A stretch of 64,000 nucleotides of DNA from assembly GCA_014860355.1 (NCBI GenBank), contig JACZJV010000101.1, forward strand, positions 47,018 to 111,017, given 5' to 3'. Under the pieces are notes generated by a model. It made no database searches and was not told where the DNA came from. It saw only the letters and a list, made by a program, of their open reading frames with translations. Below are positions 1 to 7,137 of the stretch, piece after piece. This stretch comes from Burkholderiales bacterium (GTDB taxonomy: Bacteria > Pseudomonadota > Gammaproteobacteria > Burkholderiales > SG8-39). Numbering within the stretch: position 1 is the first letter of the stretch; every line of letters starts with the position of its first letter. The translations under genes were made by a program, and so were the position numbers.

Positions 1-58
1 AACCGACGGCTGGGACGAGGAAGTCGCCAAGATCAAGGCCAAGAAGGCAGCTGCCTAG
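1..58 (+). CDS. dsrA: DsrA, reverse dissimilatory sulfite reductase alpha subunit, 3' end only
   Basis: Only the last 18 codons are inside the window, read from base 2 and ending at the TAG at 56-58. The tail is lysine- and alanine-rich and carries no catalytic motif, so identity rests on position: dsrB starts 33 bases downstream with a GGAGAC ribosome site, the arrangement found in every dsrAB operon. DsrA would pair with DsrB as the cytoplasmic alpha2beta2 siroheme enzyme that oxidises persulfidic sulfur to sulfite in sulfur oxidisers. Confidence 0.75.
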   Translation, partial: TDGWDEEVAKIKAKKAAA

Positions 59-91
59 TTCGGCAACCCATCGCAAGTCTGGAGACAAACA

Positions 92-1177
92 ATGGCTACA
101 GCACCGCAGCAAATGCGCAAACCCAAGGAAACCGGGGTGCCGGACAACAACAAGCAGTACATGCACCCGACCCTGGTGAAGAATCACGGCAACTGGAAAT
201 ACCATGACCGGCCGCGCCCCGGCGTGCTGCACCACGTGGCGCACTCGGGTGACGAGGTATGGACCGTGCGCGCCGGCACCCAGCGCCAGATGGACGTGTA
301 CACCATCAGGAAGCTGTGCGATATCGGCGACCAATATGCCGAAGGGCATGTGCGCTTCACCATCCGCTCCAACATCGAATTCATGGTCAGCGAGGAGAAG
401 AAAGTCGCTCCGCTGATCGAGGCGCTGGAGAAGAGCGGCTTCCCGGTCGGCGGCACCGGCAACTCGGTGTCGATGATGGCCCACACCCAGGGCTGGCTGC
501 ACTGCGACATCCCCGGCACCGATGCCTCCGGCGTGGTCAAGGCGCTGATGGACGAGTTGTACGACGAATTCAAGCGCGAGGAGATGCCCAACCGCGTGCA
601 CATGTCCACCTCCTGTTGCGAGATCAACTGCGGCGGGCAGGCCGACATCGCCGTCATCGTGCAGTACACCAAGCCGCCCAAGATCAACCACGATCTGGTC
701 GCGAACGTGTGCGAACGGCCGGCTGTGGTGGCGCGCTGTCCGGTGGCGGCCATCCGCCCCGCGCTGGTAAACGGCAAACCTTCGCTGGAAATCGACGAAA
801 AGAAATGCATGTGCTGCGGCGCCTGCTATCCGCCGTGCCCGCCGATGCAGATCAACGATCCGGAGCACACCAAGCTCGCGATCTGGGTGGGCGGCAAGAA
901 CTCCAATGCCCGCGGCAGGCCGACCTTCATGAAAATGGTCGCCTCCGGGCTGCCGAACAACCCGCCGCGCTGGCCCGAGGTGGCTACGGTGGTGAAAAAG
1001 ATCCTGCACGTGTACAAGGAGGACGCGCGCTCGTGGGAGCGTCTGTCCGACTGGATCGAGCGCATCGGCTGGCCGCGCTTCTTCGAGAAGACCGGGCTGA
1101 CCTTCACCAAGTATCTGATCGACGACTGGCGCGGCAGCCGCGCCAATCTCAACGCGTCGACGCACATTAGGTTCTAG
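92..1177 (+). CDS. dsrB: DsrB, reverse dissimilatory sulfite reductase beta subunit
   Basis: This 361-residue protein is the beta subunit of the siroheme and [4Fe-4S] sulfite reductase. Siroheme-site cysteines are visible as Cys138 (in GWLHCDIPG) and the cluster TSCCEINCGG (Cys175, 176, 180). An inserted ferredoxin motif follows at Cys239, 242, 245 and 249. Length and motif order are normal for DsrB. Neighbouring dsrEFH, a family marker of sulfur oxidisers, indicates the oxidative (reverse) type rather than sulfate respiration. The enzyme converts DsrC-bound sulfane sulfur to sulfite in the cytoplasm. The ATG at 92 has an upstream GGAG. Confidence 0.97.
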   Translation: MATAPQQMRKPKETGVPDNNKQYMHPTLVKNHGNWKYHDRPRPGVLHHVAHSGDEVWTVRAGTQRQMDVYTIRKLCDIGDQYAEGHVRFTIRSNIEFMVSEEKKVAPLIEALEKSGFPVGGTGNSVSMMAHTQGWLHCDIPGTDASGVVKALMDELYDEFKREEMPNRVHMSTSCCEINCGGQADIAVIVQYTKPPKINHDLVANVCERPAVVARCPVAAIRPALVNGKPSLEIDEKKCMCCGACYPPCPPMQINDPEHTKLAIWVGGKNSNARGRPTFMKMVASGLPNNPPRWPEVATVVKKILHVYKEDARSWERLSDWIERIGWPRFFEKTGLTFTKYLIDDWRGSRANLNASTHIRF

Positions 1178-1189
1178 GACAAATGGGAG

Positions 1190-1210
1190 CAAGGGGGCGA
1201 TGCCCCCTTG
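1190..1210. repeat. G/C-run hairpin in the dsrB-dsrE gap
   Basis: A perfect inverted repeat with 9-bp arms (CAAGGGGGC and its complement) and a GAT loop ends 34 bases before dsrE. It has no T-run, so a strong intrinsic terminator is unlikely. It belongs to a loose set of G-run/C-run hairpins seen elsewhere in this window just before start codons. It could stabilise or segment the dsr mRNA, or be a dispersed repeat. Confidence 0.6.
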
Positions 1211-1244
1211 CACATCCCCTAAATCGGAGTTTTAGAAGCTGAAC

Positions 1245-1604
1245 ATGAACATCGGCATCCTGGTAAACGAAGGCCCGTACACGCACGAGGCTTCCGACAG
1301 CGCCTACCAGTTCTGCAAGGCGGCGCTGGCGTCGGGGCATCAGATTCAGCGCGTGTTTTTCTATCACGACGGCGTGAACAACGCGTCGCGGCTGACCGAA
1401 CCGCCGCAGGACGACCGTCACATCGTCAACCGCTGGTCGAAGCTCGCGGCGGATCACAAGGTCGATCTGGTGGTGTGCGTGGCTGCGGCGCTGCGCCGCG
1501 GCATCAAGGACGAGAACCTGGCGGCGGGTTTTCGCATCTCCGGCCTGGGACAGCTGATCGAGTCGAGCATCCAGGCCGACCGCATGGTCACGTTCGGCGA
1601 CTGA
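1245..1604 (+). CDS. dsrE: DsrE, sulfur-transfer subunit
   Basis: A 119-residue DsrE/F-like fold protein. Cys78 lies in the segment LVVCVAAALRRG and corresponds to the sulfur-carrying cysteine of the family. DsrE forms a DsrE2F2H2 hexamer with the next two products, accepts persulfide sulfur (from TusA in Allochromatium) and passes it to DsrC. The presence of dsrEFH is a genomic marker for the oxidising direction of the Dsr pathway. The ATG at 1245 follows a GAAGCTGAAC leader with only a weak ribosome site, so coupling to dsrB translation is possible. Confidence 0.96.
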   Translation: MNIGILVNEGPYTHEASDSAYQFCKAALASGHQIQRVFFYHDGVNNASRLTEPPQDDRHIVNRWSKLAADHKVDLVVCVAAALRRGIKDENLAAGFRISGLGQLIESSIQADRMVTFGD

Positions 1605-1628
1605 CACAGATCCTGGAGGCGTACTGCA

Positions 1629-2000
1629 GTGAGCGAAGCAACGGTAAAGAAGATCATGTACGTGAACCGCAAGGCGCCCTACGGGACGATCTACGCGCTG
1701 GAGTCGCTGGAGGTGGTGCTGATCGCCGCCGCCTTCGACCAGGACGTGAGCCTGGTGTTCATGGACGACGGCGTGTACCAGCTGAAAAAAGGCCACCAGA
1801 CCAAGGGCATCGAGACGAAGAATTTCCAGCCCACCTACCGCGCGCTCGATGACTACGACGTCAACAAGCTGTACGTGGAAAAAGAGGCGCTGGAGGCGCG
1901 CGGCCTGTCCGAGGAGGACATGTGCGTGCCCGTGGAAGTGCTCAGCGCGGCCGAAATCGGCAAGCTCATGGAGCAGCAGGACGTGCTGCTCAGCTTTTAG
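1629..2000 (+). CDS. dsrF: DsrF, subunit of the DsrEFH sulfur-transfer complex
   Basis: A 123-residue DsrE-family protein, the structural partner in the DsrEFH hexamer. The start is GTG at 1629, chosen because a GGAGG sequence sits about nine bases upstream; the next ATG (1656) would remove the first beta strand. It lies 24 bases after dsrE and 29 before dsrH. The protein lacks a cysteine at the DsrE active-site position, as usual for DsrF, so it is likely structural. Confidence 0.95.
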   Translation: MSEATVKKIMYVNRKAPYGTIYALESLEVVLIAAAFDQDVSLVFMDDGVYQLKKGHQTKGIETKNFQPTYRALDDYDVNKLYVEKEALEARGLSEEDMCVPVEVLSAAEIGKLMEQQDVLLSF

Positions 2001-2029
2001 CGGAATAGACGGAAGAACCGAGGAAAATC

Positions 2030-2329
2030 ATGCTGCATATCGTCAACAAGTCGCCGCTGGAGCGCAACACGCTCGATAGCTGTCTTGCCGCCGCGCAGCC
2101 GGGCGCTGCGCTGCTGCTGATCGAGGACGGTGTGTATGCCGCGACGCGCGGCAACCGGGCAGAGGGAAAGCTGCGGGCTGCAGCGCAGCGCCTGGATATC
2201 TACGTCCTCGCCCCGGATCTGGACGCGCGCGGCATGGGGCAATCGCTCGCCGAGGGTATCAAGACGACCGATTACGCGGGTTTTGTCGAGCTGGTGACTA
2301 AGCACAAGAATTGCCAATCCTGGCTTTAG
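2030..2329 (+). CDS. dsrH: DsrH, subunit of the DsrEFH sulfur-transfer complex
   Basis: A 99-residue DsrH/TusB-like protein. Cys18 near the N terminus (LDSCLAAAQPG) corresponds to the conserved DsrH cysteine. With DsrE and DsrF it forms the cytoplasmic persulfide relay that feeds DsrC. A GAGGAA ribosome site precedes the ATG. The C terminus ends NCQSWL, a normal length for the family. Confidence 0.94.
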   Translation: MLHIVNKSPLERNTLDSCLAAAQPGAALLLIEDGVYAATRGNRAEGKLRAAAQRLDIYVLAPDLDARGMGQSLAEGIKTTDYAGFVELVTKHKNCQSWL

Positions 2330-2385
2330 TTTTGGTCCGGGCGGCTGTGGCGGCAGGTTTGCTGCGCCTCCGGTTTTGGGAAAAT

Positions 2386-2402
2386 GGGGGGATCCTCCCC
2401 TC
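2386..2402. repeat. G/C-run hairpin upstream of dsrC
   Basis: GGGGGGA (2386-2392) and TCCCCTC (2396-2402) can pair with a three-base loop, including one G-T wobble. The element sits in the 105-base dsrH-dsrC gap and ends 32 bases before dsrC. It is not followed by a T-run. It resembles the hairpins before dsrE, lptF and pssA. Confidence 0.5.
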
Positions 2403-2434
2403 GCATGGTTGCGGACACTAAGAGAGGAGCGCAT

Positions 2435-2770
2435 ATGTCGTCTATCGAAGTAAACGGAAAATCCTACGAGACCGACGAGGAAGGCTATCTGGTCAACCTC
2501 GCCGAATGGGACGAGGACATCGGCAAGGTTCTTGCCCAGGGCGAGAACATCGACATGACGCCCAGCCATTGGGAGGTCGTCAACTTCCTGCGCGATTACT
2601 ACAACGAGTTCCAGATCGCCCCTGCGGTGCGGGTGCTCACCAAGGCGATCGGCAAGAAGCTCGGGCCGGACAAAGGCAACAGCCAGTACCTGTACGAGCT
2701 GTTTCCCTACGGCCCGGCGAAGCAGGCGTGCAAGATCGCCGGCCTGCCCAAGCCGACCGGCTGCATCTGA
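2435..2770 (+). CDS. dsrC: DsrC, sulfur-carrier protein
   Basis: A 111-residue DsrC with both functional cysteines on the C-terminal arm: Cys99 and the penultimate Cys110, spaced CX10C. These carry the trisulfide or persulfide that links DsrEFH, DsrAB and the DsrMKJOP membrane complex. The start at 2435 is chosen over an upstream in-frame ATG at 2384 because AGAGAGGAG lies just before it and the protein then begins with the family-typical short N terminus. Both cysteines being present separates true DsrC from TusE or regulatory homologues. Confidence 0.97.
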   Translation: MSSIEVNGKSYETDEEGYLVNLAEWDEDIGKVLAQGENIDMTPSHWEVVNFLRDYYNEFQIAPAVRVLTKAIGKKLGPDKGNSQYLYELFPYGPAKQACKIAGLPKPTGCI

Positions 2771-2859
2771 GGCAGAGGCGCAGAAGAAGCAGAGACTTGC
2801 GCAAATGAAGGCTTACTCCTTCGTTTCCTCCGCGCCACCCGGGCCGAGATGAGCATCCG

Positions 2860-3597
2860 ATGACGACGGCGACCGTCGTATTCGCGCTGTTGTTGTACGC
2901 GGCCGCGCTGCTGGGCGCGGCCGGGCTCGCTTGGCGTATCCGAGACTATGCGCGCACGCCCGCGCCGCTCAAGATCCCCACGACCCCGGCACCGACGAGC
3001 ACAGGTGGCGTGGTGCTGCGCATGCTGCGCGAGGTGACGCTGTTCGAAAGCCTGTTCAAGGCCAATCTCTGGATCTGGCTGTTCGGCTGGATGTTCCACG
3101 TCTCGCTGGCGCTGGTGCTCGCGCGCCATTTGCGCTATTTCACCGAACCGGTGTGGTTCTGGGTGGTGTGGATCCAGCCTTTCGGCCTGTACGCCGGCCT
3201 GGCCATGGCCGCGGGGCTCGCGGGACTGTGGGCGCGGCGCTTCCTGGTGGAGCGCATACGCTACATCTCGACGCCCTCGGATCACCTGATGCTGGCGCTG
3301 CTCCTCGGAATTGCGCTCTCGGGCCTGTCGATGAAATTCCTCGACCACACCGACATCATCGCGGTAAAGGCCTACGCCCTGGGCCTGATATTTTTCGACT
3401 GGCAGCCCTTGCCCGCGCATCTCGGCCTGTACGTGCACCTGTTCCTGGTCGCGCTGCTGATGGGGATTTTTCCCTACTCCAAGCTGCTGCACGCACCGGG
3501 CGTGTTCTTCAGCCCCGGGCGCAACCAGGCGGACAACCCGCGCGAACGGCGCCACCTCGCCCCCTGGGCTGCCGAACTGGACAAAGCGAAGCTCTGA
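2860..3597 (+). CDS. dsrM: DsrM, membrane cytochrome b subunit of DsrMKJOP
   Basis: A 245-residue NarI-like membrane protein with about five hydrophobic helices (near residues 3-25, 60-85, 98-122, 142-160 and 185-210) and several helix-embedded histidines suited to haem b. It would exchange electrons between the quinone pool and the cytoplasmic DsrK subunit. The gene ends one base before dsrK, so the two are translationally linked. The 89 bases after dsrC show no hairpin. Confidence 0.92.
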   Translation: MTTATVVFALLLYAAALLGAAGLAWRIRDYARTPAPLKIPTTPAPTSTGGVVLRMLREVTLFESLFKANLWIWLFGWMFHVSLALVLARHLRYFTEPVWFWVVWIQPFGLYAGLAMAAGLAGLWARRFLVERIRYISTPSDHLMLALLLGIALSGLSMKFLDHTDIIAVKAYALGLIFFDWQPLPAHLGLYVHLFLVALLMGIFPYSKLLHAPGVFFSPGRNQADNPRERRHLAPWAAELDKAKL

Positions 3598-3598
3598 C

Positions 3599-5092
3599 AT
3601 GGCTACTACCCAGCTTAGCGCCCCGCCGCTCAAACCCTATCCGGTGATTCCCATCCTGGAAGTCGGGGCGATGGCGGGGACCAAGAGCTTTCCCGCCAAC
3701 GCACAGATACAGCAGGCGCTGGGGTTTCCGGGTGAACTGGTAGAAGACTGGCACGACAAGGCGATCGCCAAACTGGGCGAGCTGCTCGGAAAATACCGCT
3801 CGCTCAAGGTCTATCTGGACGCGTGCGTGCATTGCGGTGCCTGCACCGACAAATGCCATTATTTCCTCGGCACGGGCGATCCCAAGAACATGCCGGTCGC
3901 GCGCCAGGACCTGCTGCGCAAGGTCTATCGCCGCCATTTCACCTGGTCGGGAAAGCTGTTTCCGAAACTGGTCGGTGCCGAGGACCTGACCAAGGAGGTG
4001 CTGGACGACTGGTATTCGTATTTCAACCAGTGCTCGGAATGCCGCCGCTGCTCGGTGTACTGCCCCTACGGCATCGACACCGCCGAGATCACCATGGCCG
4101 CGAGAGAGGTCATGGATTCGATCGGCCTGGGGACGAAATACACCAACGAGATCATCGGCAAGGTGCACAGGGTCGGCAACAACCTCGGGCTCCCCGGTCC
4201 GGCGCTGCAGGACACGCTGTCCAGCATCGAGGAGGATCTCAAGGAAGAAACGGGCCTGGACATACGCCTTCCGGTCAACGAGAAGGGCGCCGAAGTGCTG
4301 CTGGTCACGCCTTCGGCCGATTTCTTCGCCGAACCCCATGTCTACAGCCTCATGGGCTACGCCAAGGTGTTCCACGCGGCGGGCATCAGCTGGACGCTTT
4401 CGACGCACGCGTCGGAAGCGGCCAACTTCGGCATGTTCATCGGGAACTACGCCCAGATGCAGAAAATCGCGACGCGCGTGCGCGAATCGGTGCTGGACCT
4501 GGGTGCGAAGCGCCTGGTGGTGGGCGAATGCGGCCATGCCTGGCGCGCTGCCTACAGCTTCTGGAACACGCTCATCGGACCGTTCGATTTTCTCGATCCC
4601 AACTACCCGGTGCCGCAGCATATCTGCGAGCTTACCTACGACCTGATTCAGCGCGGGGCGCTCAGCTTCGACAAGGGCGCCAACGACAAGTACGTGGTCA
4701 CCTTCCACGATTCGTGCAACGTCGCGCGAGCCTCGCGCATGGGCAGCCTGCCTGGCGGCCAGTTCGAGATACCGCGTGCCATCATCCGCGCTGTCGCCCA
4801 CAAGTTCGTCGATATGAACCCCGAAACGATACGCGAAAAGACCTTCTGCTGCGGCGGCGGCGGCGGCATCCTGACCGACGATCTGCTGGAGGTGCGCGTG
4901 AAGGGCGCGCTGCCGCGCATGGAGGCGCTGCAGGCGGTCGTCGAATCCGACGGCGTGAACTTCATGGCGACCATCTGCGCCATCTGCAAGGCGCAGTTCA
5001 GCAAGGTTCTGCCGTACTACAAATTCAATATGGGCATGGTGGGCGGAGTGCACCAACTGGTGGGCAACGCGATCCGGCTCGGACCCAAATAA
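3599..5092 (+). CDS. dsrK: DsrK, HdrD-like iron-sulfur subunit of DsrMKJOP
   Basis: A 497-residue cytoplasmic protein related to heterodisulfide reductase HdrD. Two ferredoxin motifs are visible (Cys76, 79, 82, 86 and Cys145, 148, 151, 155). Two CCG-type regions follow, including HDSCNVARAS and CCGGGGG, which in the family bind the special catalytic [4Fe-4S] cluster. DsrK is thought to interact with the DsrC disulfide or trisulfide and pass electrons to DsrM. It starts two bases after the dsrM stop. Confidence 0.96.
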   Translation: MATTQLSAPPLKPYPVIPILEVGAMAGTKSFPANAQIQQALGFPGELVEDWHDKAIAKLGELLGKYRSLKVYLDACVHCGACTDKCHYFLGTGDPKNMPVARQDLLRKVYRRHFTWSGKLFPKLVGAEDLTKEVLDDWYSYFNQCSECRRCSVYCPYGIDTAEITMAAREVMDSIGLGTKYTNEIIGKVHRVGNNLGLPGPALQDTLSSIEEDLKEETGLDIRLPVNEKGAEVLLVTPSADFFAEPHVYSLMGYAKVFHAAGISWTLSTHASEAANFGMFIGNYAQMQKIATRVRESVLDLGAKRLVVGECGHAWRAAYSFWNTLIGPFDFLDPNYPVPQHICELTYDLIQRGALSFDKGANDKYVVTFHDSCNVARASRMGSLPGGQFEIPRAIIRAVAHKFVDMNPETIREKTFCCGGGGGILTDDLLEVRVKGALPRMEALQAVVESDGVNFMATICAICKAQFSKVLPYYKFNMGMVGGVHQLVGNAIRLGPK

Positions 5093-5114
5093 TGCACCTG
5101 CGAGGAGACGAAAA

Positions 5115-7058
5115 GTGTCGACCACACCCGAGCAACTCAGCACCGATCTAAGCTTCCGCCGCTATAACGAAGGCGAGGAAAAATGGAAGCGCTGGCAGGA
5201 CAAGATCTTCGAGGGCGACCATTCCTACAAATGCCCGACCTATGTGCAGGCGGTGCCGCCTTGCCAGGGTAGCTGCCCCTCGGGCGAGGACATTCGCGGC
5301 TGGCTCAACATCGTGCGCGGCATCGAGAAGCCGCCGGCGGGTGTGCCCTGGCAGGAATACGCGTTCCGCCGCATGACCGATGCGAATCCGTTCCCCTCGG
5401 TCATGGGCAGGGTGTGCCCGGCGCCGTGCGAGTCCGGCTGCAACCGCAATCAGGTCGAGGATTTCGTCGGCATCAACTCGATCGAGCACTTTATCGGCGA
5501 GTGGGCGCTCGCGCACGGCCTCGCCTTTCCCAAGCCCGAACGCGAGACCGGGAAGAAGGTGGCGATCATCGGCGGCGGGCCGGCGGGCCTCGCCTGCGCC
5601 TATCAGCTGCGGCGCAAGGGCCATGCCTGCACCATCTTCGACTCCAACGAGCACCTCGGCGGCATGATGCGTTACGGCATTCCCGGCTATCGCACGCCGC
5701 GCGACGTGCTCGACGGGGAAATCAAGCGCATCATCGACATGGGGGTGGAGGTGCGCCTCAATACCCAGGTCGGCAAGGACCTGAGCCTTGAAGACCTGCG
5801 GCGCGATTTCGACGCGGTGTTCGTGGGCCTCGGGGCGCAGTCGGGCAGCCCCCTGCCCATACCCGGCGCCGAAGCCCCGAACTGCATCGACGGCATCACC
5901 TTCCTGCGTGCGTTCAACGACGGGCGGCTCAAGCATGTAGGCAAGAGGGTGGTGGTGGTGGGCGGGGGCGATACCGCCATGGACGTCGCCGCAGTGGCGC
6001 GCCGGCTCGGCCACATCACGCGCGAGCCGGAAGAATCGGCGCCGAAGCACCCTGTCCTCGGACAGATGGAACAGGACGTGGCCACGGCGGCGCAGCAGGA
6101 AGGCGCGGACGTGCTCATCGCCTACCGCCGCACGGTCGCCGAAATGCCGGCCACCAAGCACGAAGTCGAGGCGGTTACGCGCGAAGGCGTGCGCATCATG
6201 ACCTGCGTCGCGCCGGTGGCGGCCGTGCTGGGCCCGGACGGACGCGCGGTGGCGCTGCGCGTGATCAAGGTCGATTGGGTCAACAAGAAGATGGTGCCGC
6301 AGGCCGGATCCGAATTCGACATCCCTTGCGACGTAATCGTCTCCGCCCTGGGCCAGACGGTGGACTTCACCGGCCTGGAGGAATTCAAGAACGATCGCGG
6401 GCTGGTCAGCGCGGACAGGAACTATCAGGTCGCCAACAAGCCCGGCGTGTTCACCGGTGGCGATATCGTGCGGCCGCATCTTTTGACCACCGCCATCGGC
6501 CACGCCTGGATCGCGGCCGAGGGCATAGATCGCCATCTCAGGGGCGAGGAGCTGGAAAAGCGGCCGAAAATTGATGTGCATTACTTCGACCTGGAGCGCA
6601 AGATGATCGAGAAAGGCCTCAAGCTCGACGAGGCGCACGAACCCCTGCGCGGCACCGACGCCTCGAGCGTCGCGGTGCACAACTACGAAAACCGCTCCGA
6701 CAGGTACGTGGTCACGCACGAGGAACTCTTCCTCGGCCATTTCGTGCATACACGGCGCAATGTGCGCCAGATCGTCCACCTCGACGCGAAAAGCGCGGTG
6801 GGAAACTTCGAGGAGCGCATCGTGGCGCTGACCGAATCCGAGGCGCAGGCCGAGGCCACGCGCTGCATGAGTTGCGGGCAGTGTTTCGAGTGCGACAACT
6901 GCATCGTCTATTGTCCGCAATCGGCGGTCAAGAAAGTGCCCAAGGCGCAGGCGACCACCGGCCGCTATGTATATACGGAATACGACCGCTGCATCGGCTG
7001 CCATATCTGCATGGATGTATGTCCCACCGGCTACATCAAGATGGGGCTGGAGGTGTAG
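5115..7058 (+). CDS. dsrL: DsrL (copy 1), NAD(P)H:acceptor oxidoreductase
   Basis: A 647-residue iron-sulfur flavoprotein of the GltD/NfnB-like group. In order: N-terminal cysteine motifs (CPTY..., CPAPCESGC), an FAD Rossmann motif GGGPAG near 153, a nucleotide-binding motif GGGDTAMD at 283-290, the segment YRRT at 337-340 followed by EMPA, and a C-terminal double ferredoxin (Cys584, 587, 590, 593, 596, 600 and Cys626, 629, 632, 636). In Allochromatium, DsrL couples rDsrAB to NADH. The start is GTG with GAGGAG upstream. The next gene is a close paralogue. Confidence 0.95.
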   Translation: MSTTPEQLSTDLSFRRYNEGEEKWKRWQDKIFEGDHSYKCPTYVQAVPPCQGSCPSGEDIRGWLNIVRGIEKPPAGVPWQEYAFRRMTDANPFPSVMGRVCPAPCESGCNRNQVEDFVGINSIEHFIGEWALAHGLAFPKPERETGKKVAIIGGGPAGLACAYQLRRKGHACTIFDSNEHLGGMMRYGIPGYRTPRDVLDGEIKRIIDMGVEVRLNTQVGKDLSLEDLRRDFDAVFVGLGAQSGSPLPIPGAEAPNCIDGITFLRAFNDGRLKHVGKRVVVVGGGDTAMDVAAVARRLGHITREPEESAPKHPVLGQMEQDVATAAQQEGADVLIAYRRTVAEMPATKHEVEAVTREGVRIMTCVAPVAAVLGPDGRAVALRVIKVDWVNKKMVPQAGSEFDIPCDVIVSALGQTVDFTGLEEFKNDRGLVSADRNYQVANKPGVFTGGDIVRPHLLTTAIGHAWIAAEGIDRHLRGEELEKRPKIDVHYFDLERKMIEKGLKLDEAHEPLRGTDASSVAVHNYENRSDRYVVTHEELFLGHFVHTRRNVRQIVHLDAKSAVGNFEERIVALTESEAQAEATRCMSCGQCFECDNCIVYCPQSAVKKVPKAQATTGRYVYTEYDRCIGCHICMDVCPTGYIKMGLEV

Positions 7059-7137
7059 CTGCGAAGCTGCGCGCACCGGCGCGCGCACGCGCCAGTCACG
7101 CCAGTCTAAAACCGATTTACCGAACGGAGCATTACGG